A DNA stretch of 64,000 nt from Solibacillus faecavium (GCF_014836905.1 NZ_JACSPZ010000003.1:1-64000); one strand, 5' to 3'. Numbered from the stretch's first letter, positions 1-8,130 are shown. Notes: generated by a model not told the origin, from the sequence alone. Made by a program: numbers and translations.

Positions 1-73
1 GGGTATAGCCAAGCGGTAAGGCAACGGATTTTGATTCCGTCATGCCCTGGTTCGAATCCAGGTTCCCCAGCCA
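1..73 (+). tRNA. tRNA-Gln (TTG), 5' end cut by window
   Basis: The anticodon loop reads TTTTGAT inside a paired stem (cgga/tccg), giving anticodon TTG for glutamine. The T arm cctgg-ttcgaat-ccagg is intact and CCA is encoded at 71-73. The acceptor 3' strand ttcccca implies that about two 5' bases lie before the window. It is the first of four closely spaced tRNAs on this strand, so it is probably part of one tRNA operon. Confidence 0.93.
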
Positions 74-83
74 TTTTTTTTTT

Positions 84-158
84 GCGGAAGTAGTTCAGTG
101 GTAGAACACCACCTTGCCAAGGTGGGGGTCGCGAGTTCGAACCTCGTCTTCCGCTCCA
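84..158 (+). tRNA. tRNA-Gly (GCC)
   Basis: Acceptor gcggaag pairs with cttccgc. The anticodon loop ttgccaa in the stem acc-t/a-ggt gives GCC for glycine. The T arm contains gttcgaac and CCA is encoded. Only 10 bases, mostly T, separate it from the tRNA-Gln. Confidence 0.95.
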
Positions 159-162
159 ATAT

Positions 163-236
163 GGCGGCATAGCCAAGTGGTAAGGCACAGGTCTGCAACA
201 CCTTTATCACCGGTTCAAATCCGGTTGCCGCCTCCA
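163..236 (+). tRNA. tRNA-Cys (GCA)
   Basis: Acceptor ggcggca pairs with tgccgcc. The anticodon loop ctgcaac gives GCA for cysteine. The T arm is ccggt-tcaaat-ccgg and CCA is encoded. It lies 4 bases after tRNA-Gly, consistent with co-transcription. Confidence 0.95.
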
Positions 237-284
237 TATTTAATTAATCGGTAATTCCGGTTTTTTTTTACCCTTTTTTATTTT

Positions 285-366
285 GCCGATATGGCGGAAT
301 TGGCAGACGCGCCGGACTCAAAATCCGGTTCCTTCTGGAGTGCCGGTTCGACCCCGGCTATCGGTA
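285..366 (+). tRNA. tRNA-Leu (CAA), class II, CCA not encoded
   Basis: Acceptor gccgata pairs with tatcggt. The anticodon stem ccgga/tccgg encloses ctcaaaa, giving anticodon CAA for leucine. A long variable arm (ttccttctggagt region) marks a class II tRNA. The discriminator A is followed by TCA rather than CCA, so CCA must be added after transcription, unlike its three neighbours. Confidence 0.93.
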
Positions 367-391
367 TCATTGAGTTCAAGTTAGAACTATT

Positions 392-434
392 AAAACACCC
401 TCAAAGTCTTGATTACAGGCTTTGAGGGTGTTTT
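392..434 (+). terminator. Terminator of the tRNA cluster
   Basis: A perfect 15-bp inverted repeat, aaaacaccctcaaag / ctttgagggtgtttt, with a short loop ends in a T run. It lies 25 bases after tRNA-Leu and closes the tRNA operon. Confidence 0.88.
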
Positions 435-564
435 CGTTTACTATAGTTTATTTTTAGTTGAGAAGGAATTACAGTACTACAACAGTTGGCTTACAAACAT
501 CGAAGAAAACAAAACGTTTTCTCGTATTATATTTACAATTATTTACTTCTTATATATAATGAAT

Positions 565-599
565 GTAAAGTCAGCTTTACGTAAAATATACTTTACGTT
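565..599. promoter_or_regulatory. Candidate operator for the HTH gene
   Basis: Just upstream of the HTH gene, gtaaag-tcag-ctttac forms an inverted repeat (565-580). ctttacgt then recurs at 575-582 and 591-598. Repeated ctttacg units within 15 bases of the ribosome-binding site fit self-repression by the small HTH protein. This is inference; no binding data can be read from sequence. Confidence 0.45.
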
Positions 600-611
600 A
601 GGTAGGTAAAA

Positions 612-815
612 ATGAAAAATAATATTAAGGATTTACGTACACGGTATGGTTTATCACAGGATGGCTTAGCTGAAAATTTAAAAGTTTCTAGGCAAACCAT
701 TATTTCTTTGGAAAAGGGACGTTATAACCCTTCCATTACATTGGCATTTAAGTTAGCCCGTCAGTTTAACTGTCACATTGAGGATATATTTATTTATGAG
801 GAGGATAATCAATAA
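612..815 (+). CDS. Small XRE-family HTH transcriptional regulator
   Basis: This is a 67-residue protein that is almost entirely one Cro/C1-type helix-turn-helix: SQDGLAENLKVSRQTI followed by SLEKGRYNPS, the standard recognition-helix and cap pattern of YozG-type mini-regulators. A DNA-binding role is clear from the family; its targets are inferred. Its stop overlaps the next gene's ATG (TAATG), so the two are translationally coupled. Such pairs of a mini-HTH and a DUF2178-type membrane protein are common in Firmicutes, where the regulator usually controls its own operon. The ctttacg repeats directly upstream are the likely operator. RBS ggtaggtaa is modest. Confidence 0.85.
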   Translation: MKNNIKDLRTRYGLSQDGLAENLKVSRQTIISLEKGRYNPSITLAFKLARQFNCHIEDIFIYEEDNQ

Positions 816-1192
816 TGATTACTGGAAACAGGTCATTCTTTTTGTTTATCGGTATCTTTATGCTTTTAATAGGTATTTTCATTAATGGATCTCATATGTT
901 TTCAGGGAAGTTTCCTGATGCATTAATGGTGATTGCCCTTTCGATTATGGCGTTTAGTTTGGCTTATTTAGAACCTCACTTTGCAGCAAAGGATGAACGT
1001 GCTCAAAAGATTCGAGAACGTGCAACATACATTAGTTATTTTTGGGGAGTGATATTTGCCATTATATTAATGTTGATTTTTAACCCATTGTCTCCTCTAA
1101 ATGTTTCAGCCTTTCAAGTGTTATCACTATTCATTGCATTATATATTTCAGTCGTATTTTTAAATATGGTTTATTATGCAAAAAAGTACTAG
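815..1192 (+). CDS. DUF2178-like four-helix membrane protein
   Basis: This 125-residue integral membrane protein has hydrophobic helices at about 6-26, 36-50, 70-92 and 98-118. Between the second and third is the charged cytoplasmic stretch DERAQKIRERATYISYFW, which resembles the DER-x-KIRE-A signature of DUF2178 proteins. Function is unknown for the family. It is translationally coupled to the upstream HTH gene, so it may be the regulated partner, perhaps responding to an envelope signal. No catalytic motif is visible. An alternative is a different small four-helix family with the same topology. Confidence 0.7.
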   Translation: MITGNRSFFLFIGIFMLLIGIFINGSHMFSGKFPDALMVIALSIMAFSLAYLEPHFAAKDERAQKIRERATYISYFWGVIFAIILMLIFNPLSPLNVSAFQVLSLFIALYISVVFLNMVYYAKKY

Positions 1193-1307
1193 TTTATAAT
1201 GTCCTACCCTTTTTCCGGCTTGAAATTCATTCCTAACATATTAATAAATTATATGGGTACAATTAAAGTTAAATCGTATTTTTTAAAAGAAAATGTGAAC
1301 TGTTTTA

Positions 1308-1334
1308 TATAGCATATTAAAAATTTATGCTATA
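1308..1334. promoter_or_regulatory. Perfect 9-bp inverted repeat upstream of nagB
   Basis: TATAGCATA and TATGCTATA are exact reverse complements separated by 9 AT bases, about 80 bases before the nagB start. There is no T run after it, so it is not a terminator. It is a candidate operator or mRNA hairpin. It does not resemble the NagR site I know from B. subtilis. Confidence 0.4.
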
Positions 1335-1414
1335 AAATTAACGTATTGATGTAAGGAACTAAAAATGAACTTTACTTTATTTGAATTATATAAGCATAGG
1401 GAGTAGGGAAATGA

Positions 1415-2146
1415 ATGAATGCTGTAACAAATTTAAAATGGGTTGAAGCGACAGATTATGATGAAATGAGTAAAATTGCTGCAAGTATTTTTGTAGAACA
1501 GTTAAAGGAAAATAGTAAAACTGTTTTTGGGATGGCAACTGGAAGTACACCTGAAGGGTTTTATAAAGAACTTGTATCAATATATAAGGAAGGGAATATT
1601 TCCTTTGCTCAGGCTAAGTCTTTTAACTTGGACGAATATATTGGTATTAATCCATCAAATGAGGCAAGTTACCATTACTATATGGACCACAACTTATTTA
1701 ATCATATTGATATGAAGCAGGAAAATATTTACTTACCAACAGGTAATGCAGCAAATATTGAAAAAGCAGCAATGGATTATGATGCAATGATTGAAGAAGC
1801 AGGGAATATTGATATTCAGCTCTTAGGTATTGGTGTTAATGGACATATTGGCTTTAATGAGCCAGGAACACCATTCGATTTAGGGACTAATGTTATAAAA
1901 CTAGCTGAGTCGACACGTGAAGCGAATAAAATTTACTTTGACTCAATCAATGATGTACCGACACATGCAATTACTATGGGTATTAAAACAATTATGAAAT
2001 CAAAAAAGATTGTCTTACTAATTGCAGGCGCAGCGAAGCAAGAAGCATTTGATCGTCTTCGTAGTGGTGAAGTGACAGAAGACTTCCCAGCAAGTGTATT
2101 AAACTATCATCCAGACGTAACTGTTATTTATACAGGAGTAGAATAA
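1415..2146 (+). CDS. nagB: Glucosamine-6-phosphate deaminase
   Basis: It converts glucosamine-6-phosphate to fructose-6-phosphate and ammonia in the cytoplasm, feeding amino-sugar carbon into glycolysis. At 243 residues it has the usual length of Gram-positive NagB. Visible family motifs are MATGSTPEGFY (phosphate-binding loop, about 32-42), FNLDEYIG (about 70-77) and GVNGHIGFNEPG (active-site His and Glu, about 134-145). The start at 1415 follows gggagtaggg; the ATG four bases earlier is out of frame. It stands alone: no nagA is adjacent, so the deacetylase step must be encoded elsewhere or GlcN-6-P comes from another source. A terminator follows directly. Confidence 0.95.
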   Translation: MNAVTNLKWVEATDYDEMSKIAASIFVEQLKENSKTVFGMATGSTPEGFYKELVSIYKEGNISFAQAKSFNLDEYIGINPSNEASYHYYMDHNLFNHIDMKQENIYLPTGNAANIEKAAMDYDAMIEEAGNIDIQLLGIGVNGHIGFNEPGTPFDLGTNVIKLAESTREANKIYFDSINDVPTHAITMGIKTIMKSKKIVLLIAGAAKQEAFDRLRSGEVTEDFPASVLNYHPDVTVIYTGVE

Positions 2147-2148
2147 TT

Positions 2149-2177
2149 AAAAGGAGTGCTGATGATGCACTCCTTTT
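2149..2177. terminator. Bidirectional terminator between nagB and the EamA gene
   Basis: An 11-bp perfect inverted repeat, aaaaggagtgc / gcactcctttt, lies with A and T tracts on both sides between two convergent genes. It can serve either strand. Confidence 0.85.
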
Positions 2178-2180
2178 AAT

Positions 2181-3062
2181 TTACTTTTTTATAGATGAGA
2201 TAAATACCCCGACAATTATGGCAACCCCGCCGATTAATTGTGTAAGTAGCAGCTTTTCATTTAAAAAGATTACTGCAAAGATGCTAGCAAACAAAGGGAT
2301 AAAGTTTAAGTAAATTCCTGCCTTGTTGGCACCTAAAGCTACAACGCCTGTATTCCAGCTTAGAAATGCCACAATCGATGCAAATACCCCAACATAAAAA
2401 ATAGCTCCAATAGTAGTAGTGCTCCATACAATAGTTTGGGATGTAGTGAGTAGTTCATATACCGCAAATGGGAGCAGCATTAATGCACCTATAGCAATTG
2501 TTACTAAAAATGTAGAATAGCCAGGGAGCCTGCTAGCGCACTTCTTAATAAGCAATGAATAAATACTCCAACAACACACTGCAACTAGTACAATTAAATC
2601 TCCTTTATTAAATGAAAAGGCAAGTAAGCTTTGTAATGAGCCTCCGGAAATAATAAAAGACACTCCAGCTAGAGAAATTATTGTACCTATTAACTGATAC
2701 TTAGTTAAACGTTCTTTTAAGAAGAGAAAGCTTAATATGTATATAATTATCGGTGTGGAAGAATTCATTAAAGATGCATTGATGGATGTTGTATAATATA
2801 AACCGATATAAACGAGCGTATTGAATGCAGCGACTCCTGTCAAAGCTAACGTAATGACGGCAACCCAATTTTGCTTCAGTACACTCCATTCCTTTTTTGT
2901 CCGTTTGTAAGCAATGGGGAAAAATACGGCAAAGGCAACAATCCAGCGTAAAAATGCCAGGGTAATAGGAGGAATTTCTCCGGTAACAGCGCGACCAATT
3001 ACAAAGTTACCACCCCATAATAAAGTAGCTAAAATGAGAAGTAGCTGTGGTGGAAATTTCAT
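2181..3062 (-). CDS. EamA/DMT-family transporter
   Basis: This is an integral membrane exporter of the drug/metabolite transporter superfamily, with two tandem EamA halves and about ten helices over 293 residues. The N-terminal LLWGGNFVIGR and the second-half segment LVAVCCWSIYSLLIKK are the typical starts of each half. Substrate is unknown; family members export amino acids or metabolites. The start at 3062 (MKFPPQLL) is chosen because aaggaga lies 9 bases upstream; an upstream extension in frame has no RBS. It is divergent from the LD-carboxypeptidase gene and convergent with nagB. Confidence 0.88.
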   Translation of the reverse strand: MKFPPQLLLILATLLWGGNFVIGRAVTGEIPPITLAFLRWIVAFAVFFPIAYKRTKKEWSVLKQNWVAVITLALTGVAAFNTLVYIGLYYTTSINASLMNSSTPIIIYILSFLFLKERLTKYQLIGTIISLAGVSFIISGGSLQSLLAFSFNKGDLIVLVAVCCWSIYSLLIKKCASRLPGYSTFLVTIAIGALMLLPFAVYELLTTSQTIVWSTTTIGAIFYVGVFASIVAFLSWNTGVVALGANKAGIYLNFIPLFASIFAVIFLNEKLLLTQLIGGVAIIVGVFISSIKK

Positions 3063-3191
3063 TAAGTAGCATCTCCTTAATAATGGAAAAATAATTTTAT
3101 CTATTATAGGGATAACCTGGGGGAAATTGCAATGCGCTTTACATAAAACGCTATGATACAATAGCGACAGAAGCAAAAGGAGGTCATTTAC

Positions 3192-4103
3192 ATGAAAATA
3201 CGACCAGCAAGATTACAGCATGGCGATACTGTAGGATTAGTAAATTTAAGCAGCCCGCTTAATATAGAATCTTTAGGGGACAAATTAGCAATATTGGACG
3301 AGCTTGGTTTGAAATATAAGCTAGGCAATACAATTCAATCGTATGACGGCTATTTAGCAGGTACAGACGAGGAACGATTAGAAGATTTTCACCAAATGAT
3401 TCGTGATCCAGAAGTGAAAGCAGTCTTTTTAGTAAAAGGTGGCTACGGTATATCTAGAATTATAGATAAAATAAGTTATCCATTAATCGAGGACAATCCG
3501 AAAATCATTTGGGGCTATTCAGACATCACCACTTTACATACACAAGTGAATGAGTTTTCAAATGTCGTTACCTTCCATGGGCCTATGTTATCGGGTCCGG
3601 AAGGGGAGCTAGACCCATTATCAAAAAAAATGTTCCAGCAATTATTCCAACCGATTGAAATCCAGTATACAGAAAGTATTTCGCCACTTCGTACACTCGT
3701 ATCCGGTGTTGTACGTGGTGAATTAACAGGTGGTAATCTGAATCGTCTTGTTAGTACACTTGGAACAAAATTTGAAATTGATGTTCGGAATAAAATTGTT
3801 TTAATTGAGGATATCGGTGAATCGATTGAGCAAATTGATTTATCATTAAATCAATTACGTCTTTCTAGAAAGCTTGAGCTTGCTGCAGGCTTTGTAATAG
3901 GCGATTTTAATATGCTTAGCAGTAAATATAACTATGATGATGTATTAAACGTTATAGAAGGGTATATAAAGCCTTTAAACAAACCAGCAGTAGCAGGATT
4001 TAAATTTGGTCATTGCGAACCGAATATTGCGATACCACTAGGAGTAGAAGCTATTTTAGATGCGGATGATAAAACATTACGGATATTACCGGGTGTAGAA
4101 TAA
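3192..4103 (+). CDS. Muramoyltetrapeptide LD-carboxypeptidase (peptidase S66)
   Basis: This 303-residue S66 peptidase (LdcA/MccF family) cleaves the L,D bond before the terminal D-Ala of cytoplasmic murein peptides during recycling; some relatives inactivate microcin C-type compounds. The nucleophile Ser lies in GYSDIT (around residue 113). The charge relay residues are visible as Glu in VLIEDIGE (around 200) and His in KFGHCEPN (around 272). The N-terminal HGDTVGLVNLSSP is the family opening. A strong aaaggagg lies 8 bases before ATG. There is no recycling partner next door, so the cell-wall role rests on family alone. Confidence 0.87.
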   Translation: MKIRPARLQHGDTVGLVNLSSPLNIESLGDKLAILDELGLKYKLGNTIQSYDGYLAGTDEERLEDFHQMIRDPEVKAVFLVKGGYGISRIIDKISYPLIEDNPKIIWGYSDITTLHTQVNEFSNVVTFHGPMLSGPEGELDPLSKKMFQQLFQPIEIQYTESISPLRTLVSGVVRGELTGGNLNRLVSTLGTKFEIDVRNKIVLIEDIGESIEQIDLSLNQLRLSRKLELAAGFVIGDFNMLSSKYNYDDVLNVIEGYIKPLNKPAVAGFKFGHCEPNIAIPLGVEAILDADDKTLRILPGVE

Positions 4104-4121
4104 TACTAGGAAATAAATAAC

Positions 4122-4160
4122 AAAGACACCTTTTCACTAAATAAGTGAGCAGGTGTCTTT
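4122..4160 (+). terminator. Terminator of the LD-carboxypeptidase gene
   Basis: aaagacacct pairs with aggtgtcttt, with an inner cactaaataagtg repeat and T residues after it. It starts about 19 bases after the stop codon. Confidence 0.85.
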
Positions 4161-4300
4161 TAATAACGAGCGACGGAAATACACAATTTAGTTTGTAGTT
4201 ATCTTTTACAATAGTTGGTCATTAGTGAAAGGTAACGTTGTAACAGGTAAAAGTTGATTGGTTTCTCTAAGTTTGCCTAAGCAAAAATCGCTCGTTATTA
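4161..4300. repeat. 140-bp element bounded by a perfect 13-bp inverted repeat
   Basis: TAATAACGAGCGA at 4161-4173 is the exact reverse complement of TCGCTCGTTATTA at 4288-4300. The 114 bases between hold no convincing ORF and no T run. It fills the gap between two convergent genes, directly after a terminator. It could be a MITE-like insertion (TA at both outer ends) or a structured transcript. No second copy is visible in the window. Confidence 0.5.
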
Positions 4301-4328
4301 CCTAGATTGGAGTCTCACCGCTCTAGGA

Positions 4329-4838
4329 TTAGAAGTAGTTGCTATCATCAAATTCGATTTCGACTTGATAGTTTTTAGCATTAATTAAATTGGAAAGGCG
4401 ATGTGCTTCCTTTTCCAGCTCGTTAGCGCGAGTGCGGTATGTCATCGGATCATACAGTGCTACACGGTACAGGATGGCTTCACCAGAATTGTGGTAGAAT
4501 GCTTCTTTTTCTTCAGAACCTAAGCTTTTACATAAGGCAGCTTCTGCCCGTAACTGGCTAGCAAGTTCGATCGCTTCTACAATGGGCATTTCCTCGTCTT
4601 TAAATACAATTACATTTTCAATATTTGCACGGTAAATGAGTGAATCCAGCTTACGAGAGTCATACCGTAATTGTTTTAATTCAGCTTCTAGCATTTCAAG
4701 TGTGTAATCGGGTCTTTTTGGTTGTTCACCTTTTTCAATGATCACATGTGTTAGTTGATTCACAGCAAATGTACGTTCTTGAATTTTCTTCGTAATAACG
4801 CTCTTTAGTTTTACAGCCTCCGCTAGATTAATACTCAC
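4329..4838 (-). CDS. DIP1984-like helical protein
   Basis: This 169-residue soluble protein is rich in charged helices: N-terminal NLAEAVKLKSVITKKIQERT, a middle LEAELKQLRYDSRKLDSLIYRAN, and C-terminal RANELEKEAHRLSNLINAKN. This layout (LAEAL..R..L, then ELD.L..RIN.TN, then a terminal coiled segment) resembles the DIP1984 family, which has no firm function. It follows the B3/B4-domain gene by 12 bases on the same strand and is probably co-transcribed with it. The family match is from memory of the pattern and is moderate. No catalytic residues can be named. Confidence 0.55.
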   Translation of the reverse strand: MSINLAEAVKLKSVITKKIQERTFAVNQLTHVIIEKGEQPKRPDYTLEMLEAELKQLRYDSRKLDSLIYRANIENVIVFKDEEMPIVEAIELASQLRAEAALCKSLGSEEKEAFYHNSGEAILYRVALYDPMTYRTRANELEKEAHRLSNLINAKNYQVEIEFDDSNYF

Positions 4839-4850
4839 ACTATCAGCTCC

Positions 4851-5540
4851 TTAAAAATGAATTTTTTTATTTTCAGTTGAAAGAACGTGCGCCTCAAATT
4901 CGCCACCGCTTACTTGTGTAAACATTTTTCCGGCACTGTTTAATAACTTTTGTGCTTCCTGTTCACTGATCGATGGACGTAAATAAAAGATTTGCAATGC
5001 ATTAGTAGTTACTTCAGTTACAGCAGTTCGCTTTGAATCAACATAGGGGCTACCGAATGGACCGAACGTATCTTTTAAATAAATGATATTTTCCAATGTG
5101 TTGTAACGACCATTTATTCCTTCGTAGCCTGTCGATGCATTGCCGATTTGTATTTCAACATTTCCTTGAATACCATCCATATCATAAATACCGACTGGAA
5201 TCTCATATTGCAATGAAAAGAAATTATTCAAATCTACCGCTGTATGAAACGGTGTTAAATATTGCTGTTTAGCGATACGTCGCATTAAGCTTTCGGCAGA
5301 GTGTCGATAACGATTTGGATTGGCACCATAAGATTTCCAAAGTTGGCGCCATTCTTTAATTCCAGTTCGCTCAGTCACAGGTTTTTCCTGTAATTCTAAA
5401 AATAAATTTTCCTGATATAGTTGCGTGCGACCTTTAAACATTTGAGGAGATTCCTCTACGATAATTTTGCTATAATGGATAAGGCCAATTTTAAATTGTT
5501 CATTCACTGTAAAGAGTGAGTCATTAATAGAGATATTCAA
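4851..5540 (-). CDS. B3/B4 tRNA-binding-domain protein
   Basis: This 229-residue stand-alone relative of the B3/B4 domain of phenylalanyl-tRNA synthetase beta. The family is thought to act in trans in amino-acid editing or tRNA binding, though substrates are mostly unproven. The signature stretch WRQLWKSYGANPNRYRHSAESLMRRI (written here in parts: WRQLWKSYGANP, NRYRHSAESL) lies around 65-92, followed by NNFFSLQYEIPVGIYD. No synthetase core is present. It is divergent from queG and leads a two-gene operon with the DIP1984-like gene. Confidence 0.82.
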   Translation of the reverse strand: MNISINDSLFTVNEQFKIGLIHYSKIIVEESPQMFKGRTQLYQENLFLELQEKPVTERTGIKEWRQLWKSYGANPNRYRHSAESLMRRIAKQQYLTPFHTAVDLNNFFSLQYEIPVGIYDMDGIQGNVEIQIGNASTGYEGINGRYNTLENIIYLKDTFGPFGSPYVDSKRTAVTEVTTNALQIFYLRPSISEQEAQKLLNSAGKMFTQVSGGEFEAHVLSTENKKIHF

Positions 5541-5629
5541 TTAAAGCACCTACTTCAATTATAATATTGGATAATTATGTAATATAAAATAACTTGTATT
5601 CATTGTATCATTTGAAAGGAGCAAGGGAA

Positions 5630-6763
5630 ATGAAAGTATCTCAACTTCAAGAAGAATTAATTCAATACGCAACTTCTATTGGGGTAGATAAAATCGGATT
5701 TACAACCGCTGCTCCGTTTCATGAATTAAAAAACCGTTTACGACGACAGCAACAATTAGGCTATCAGTCGGGATTTGAAGAATCGGATATTGAGCTTCGT
5801 ACAGAGCCGTTAAAATTATTGGATGATGCCGAAAGTATTATTGCAATTGCTATAGCATACCCTTCTCGAATGCAGGATGCTCCACAAGGAAAAAAGGGAG
5901 AACGCCGAGGGATCTTTTGTCGTGCTTCGTGGGGAGTCGATTATCATACAGCAGTGCGGGAACGTCTGCAGCTGATTGAAGCATGGCTACAAGAAAGAGT
6001 ACCGAATGTAAAAGTGAAATCGATGGTCGATACAGGGGAGCTCGTTGATCGTGCTGTAGCAGAGCGTGCTGGAATCGGGTGGAGCGGGAAAAACTGTTCC
6101 ATTATTACACCTGAGTTTGGTTCTTACGTATATTTAGGTGAAATTATGACAAATATACCTTTTGCTCCTGATACACCGATAGAGGATGAATGTGGAGACT
6201 GTAATTTATGCATTGACGTCTGTCCAACGGGTGCAATTGTAGCACCGGGTCAGCTGAACTCACAGCGATGTATTGCCTTTTTAACACAAACAAAAGGGTT
6301 TTTGCCTGATGAATTTCGTAGTAAAATAGGGAATCGATTGTACGGCTGTGATACATGCCAAACAGTATGTCCGAAAAATAAAGGAAAACTAAATTGGATT
6401 CATGAAGAATTCAAGCCGGATCCTGAAATTGCAAAGCCTTTACTTCAGCCTCTTTTATCAATCTCCAATAAAGAATTTAAATCTAAATTTAGTCATGTTT
6501 CGGGTTCATGGCGCGGTAAAAAGCCAATTCAGCGCAATGCCATATTAGCATTGGCTCACTTTAAAGAAGAATCGGCAATGCCTGAGTTAGTTCAGGTGCT
6601 GCAAAAAGACGAACGCCCGGTATTAAGAGGGACGGCCGCATGGGCAATTGGAAAAATAGGAACAAATGAAGCCGAGGGAATTTTATTGGCTGCAAAAAAA
6701 CTAGAGCAAGATGAAGAAGTGCTGGCTGAAATAGAAAAAGGACTAACATTGTTAAATCAATAA
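5630..6763 (+). CDS. queG: Epoxyqueuosine reductase
   Basis: This cobalamin-dependent iron-sulfur enzyme performs the last step of queuosine synthesis, reducing epoxyqueuosine in tRNA anticodons. At 377 residues, domains in order are the N-terminal reductase domain, a double 4Fe-4S ferredoxin segment (CGDCNLCIDVCP then CDTCQTVCP), and a C-terminal HEAT-like tail with LRGTAAWAIGKIG. The start at 5630 (MKVSQLQEE) is set by aaggagcaaggg; the frame is open for 12 codons upstream without an RBS. The gene is followed after 17 bases by trmL, making a tRNA-modification pair, as in many Bacillales. Confidence 0.95.
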   Translation: MKVSQLQEELIQYATSIGVDKIGFTTAAPFHELKNRLRRQQQLGYQSGFEESDIELRTEPLKLLDDAESIIAIAIAYPSRMQDAPQGKKGERRGIFCRASWGVDYHTAVRERLQLIEAWLQERVPNVKVKSMVDTGELVDRAVAERAGIGWSGKNCSIITPEFGSYVYLGEIMTNIPFAPDTPIEDECGDCNLCIDVCPTGAIVAPGQLNSQRCIAFLTQTKGFLPDEFRSKIGNRLYGCDTCQTVCPKNKGKLNWIHEEFKPDPEIAKPLLQPLLSISNKEFKSKFSHVSGSWRGKKPIQRNAILALAHFKEESAMPELVQVLQKDERPVLRGTAAWAIGKIGTNEAEGILLAAKKLEQDEEVLAEIEKGLTLLNQ

Positions 6764-6780
6764 GAGAGAAGGATTTTGAA

Positions 6781-7254
6781 GTGCCAAACCATATTGTGTT
6801 ATACCAACCGGAAATACCGGCAAATACAGGAAATATCGCACGTACATGTGCTGGAACAAATACATCATTACATTTAATTCGACCACTGGGATTTTCTACA
6901 GACGATAAAATGTTAAAGCGTGCAGGATTGGATTATTGGGAGCATGTGAATGTTGTGTATCATGATTCTTTAGAAGAATTTATTGAGTACAGTAAGAATG
7001 GAGATTTATATTTAATTGAGACTTATAGTGATGAGCCTTTTACAACACATGATTTTAGTGATACGTCACGGGACATCTACTTTATGTTTGGAAGAGAAAC
7101 GACCGGTTTACCGAAAGAGTTTGCAAAGGAACGTGCCGATATGTGCCTGCGCATTCCGCAAAGTGACCATATTCGCTCACTGAATTTATCAAACACAGCG
7201 GCAATTGTTATTTATGAAGCTTTAAGACAACAAAACTATCCAGGGTTAAAATAA
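6781..7254 (+). CDS. trmL: tRNA (cytidine(34)-2'-O)-methyltransferase
   Basis: This SPOUT methyltransferase modifies the wobble ribose of tRNA-Leu species using S-adenosylmethionine. At 157 residues it has typical TrmL length. Visible motifs are NTGNIARTCAGT (motif 1, about 15-26), FMFGRETTGLP (about 99-109) and the knot segment RIPQSDHIRSLNLSNTAAI (about 124-142). It starts with GTG; aagga lies 8 bases upstream. It shares an operon with queG, so both products act on tRNA anticodon loops. Confidence 0.95.
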   Translation: MPNHIVLYQPEIPANTGNIARTCAGTNTSLHLIRPLGFSTDDKMLKRAGLDYWEHVNVVYHDSLEEFIEYSKNGDLYLIETYSDEPFTTHDFSDTSRDIYFMFGRETTGLPKEFAKERADMCLRIPQSDHIRSLNLSNTAAIVIYEALRQQNYPGLK

Positions 7255-7258
7255 AAAT

Positions 7259-7288
7259 GGCAAGAAGCAGATCAATTTGCTTCTTGCC
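7259..7288. terminator. Bidirectional terminator between trmL and spo0M
   Basis: ggcaagaagca and tgcttcttgcc pair perfectly over 11 bp with an 8-base loop, then TTTT. It sits between convergent genes. Confidence 0.87.
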
Positions 7289-7293
7289 TTTTA

Positions 7294-8061
7294 TTATTTC
7301 ATTTTAGCTTCTATCGCGTGTGAAAGTTTTGCTGACAAATTATCATTTTCGAATAGGGTAAGGCGAATGAAGCTTTCATCCATATCGAAAGCTTCTGATA
7401 AAAATCCGCCAAGCCCGCGCGCACGTCGGTCAACCTGAAGTAGGATTTCGACTGAGTTTTGTGAATGACCTAAAAAGACCAATTCCAGCTCATCTAGATA
7501 CCGGCGATACGTTTGATTAGTAGGGGTAAATTCAAATTCCTGCACAATTGGTGTTTGGCGACGTAAATAAGATGGCGCTTGCTCATTGTCTACTTTACGT
7601 AATCGGAATCCCATGTTTTGAATTGCTGTTAACACGCTATTTGCCAGAGGTGATGGCTGAATATCAATAAAGTCTTTATCTTTCGGATCCACCGCATTTT
7701 TAATGTCTAATCCAGTTTGAATCCACACTCGGGATTTACCTATAGTAATTGGAACTACAGAAGGTAAAGGAAATGAGAAGGGGATTTCATGTTTTTCATT
7801 CGCTTGAATTATAAACGGCTCATTTAGTTGGAACTGGGAAAGTATTGCTTGATCATTAATTTTTTTGTCATCGATTTCACGTATGAAATTTGTATAAAGT
7901 GATAAATAGATAGCATCAATTTGTTGCTCCGTACTTCCTCCAGTAATCTCCACTATACCCGTTACATTTTCATTTAATGTATAAGAAGATTTGTGCAATT
8001 TTGTATCAACTTTAGCAGAACCGATTCCTACACTCGCTAAAACTTTATTAAATAGTGACAA
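7294..8061 (-). CDS. spo0M: Sporulation-control protein Spo0M
   Basis: This 255-residue protein has an arrestin-like fold and influences entry into sporulation; in B. subtilis, loss or excess alters Spo0A-dependent events. The N-terminal SLFNKVLASVGIGSAKVDTK and the repeated beta-rich segments with ITGGSTEQQIDAIYLSLYT match Spo0M. The acidic FDMDESFIRLTLFE segment near the C terminus is also typical. There is no signal peptide. It stands alone between a terminator and the upstream CatE-like gene. B. subtilis spo0M is under SigH and SigW; I could not confirm either promoter here. Confidence 0.93.
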   Translation of the reverse strand: MSLFNKVLASVGIGSAKVDTKLHKSSYTLNENVTGIVEITGGSTEQQIDAIYLSLYTNFIREIDDKKINDQAILSQFQLNEPFIIQANEKHEIPFSFPLPSVVPITIGKSRVWIQTGLDIKNAVDPKDKDFIDIQPSPLANSVLTAIQNMGFRLRKVDNEQAPSYLRRQTPIVQEFEFTPTNQTYRRYLDELELVFLGHSQNSVEILLQVDRRARGLGGFLSEAFDMDESFIRLTLFENDNLSAKLSHAIEAKMK

Positions 8062-8130
8062 TAAAACTCCTCCATTGTATGTTAATTAATAATTTATACG
8101 CTGGAGTCAAAAGAAAGTTTCAAAAATATT

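Noticed and set aside
409-609. Plus-strand ORF of 66 codons after the tRNA cluster
   Set aside because: It begins inside the tRNA terminator, has no RBS, and covers the repeat operator of the HTH gene.
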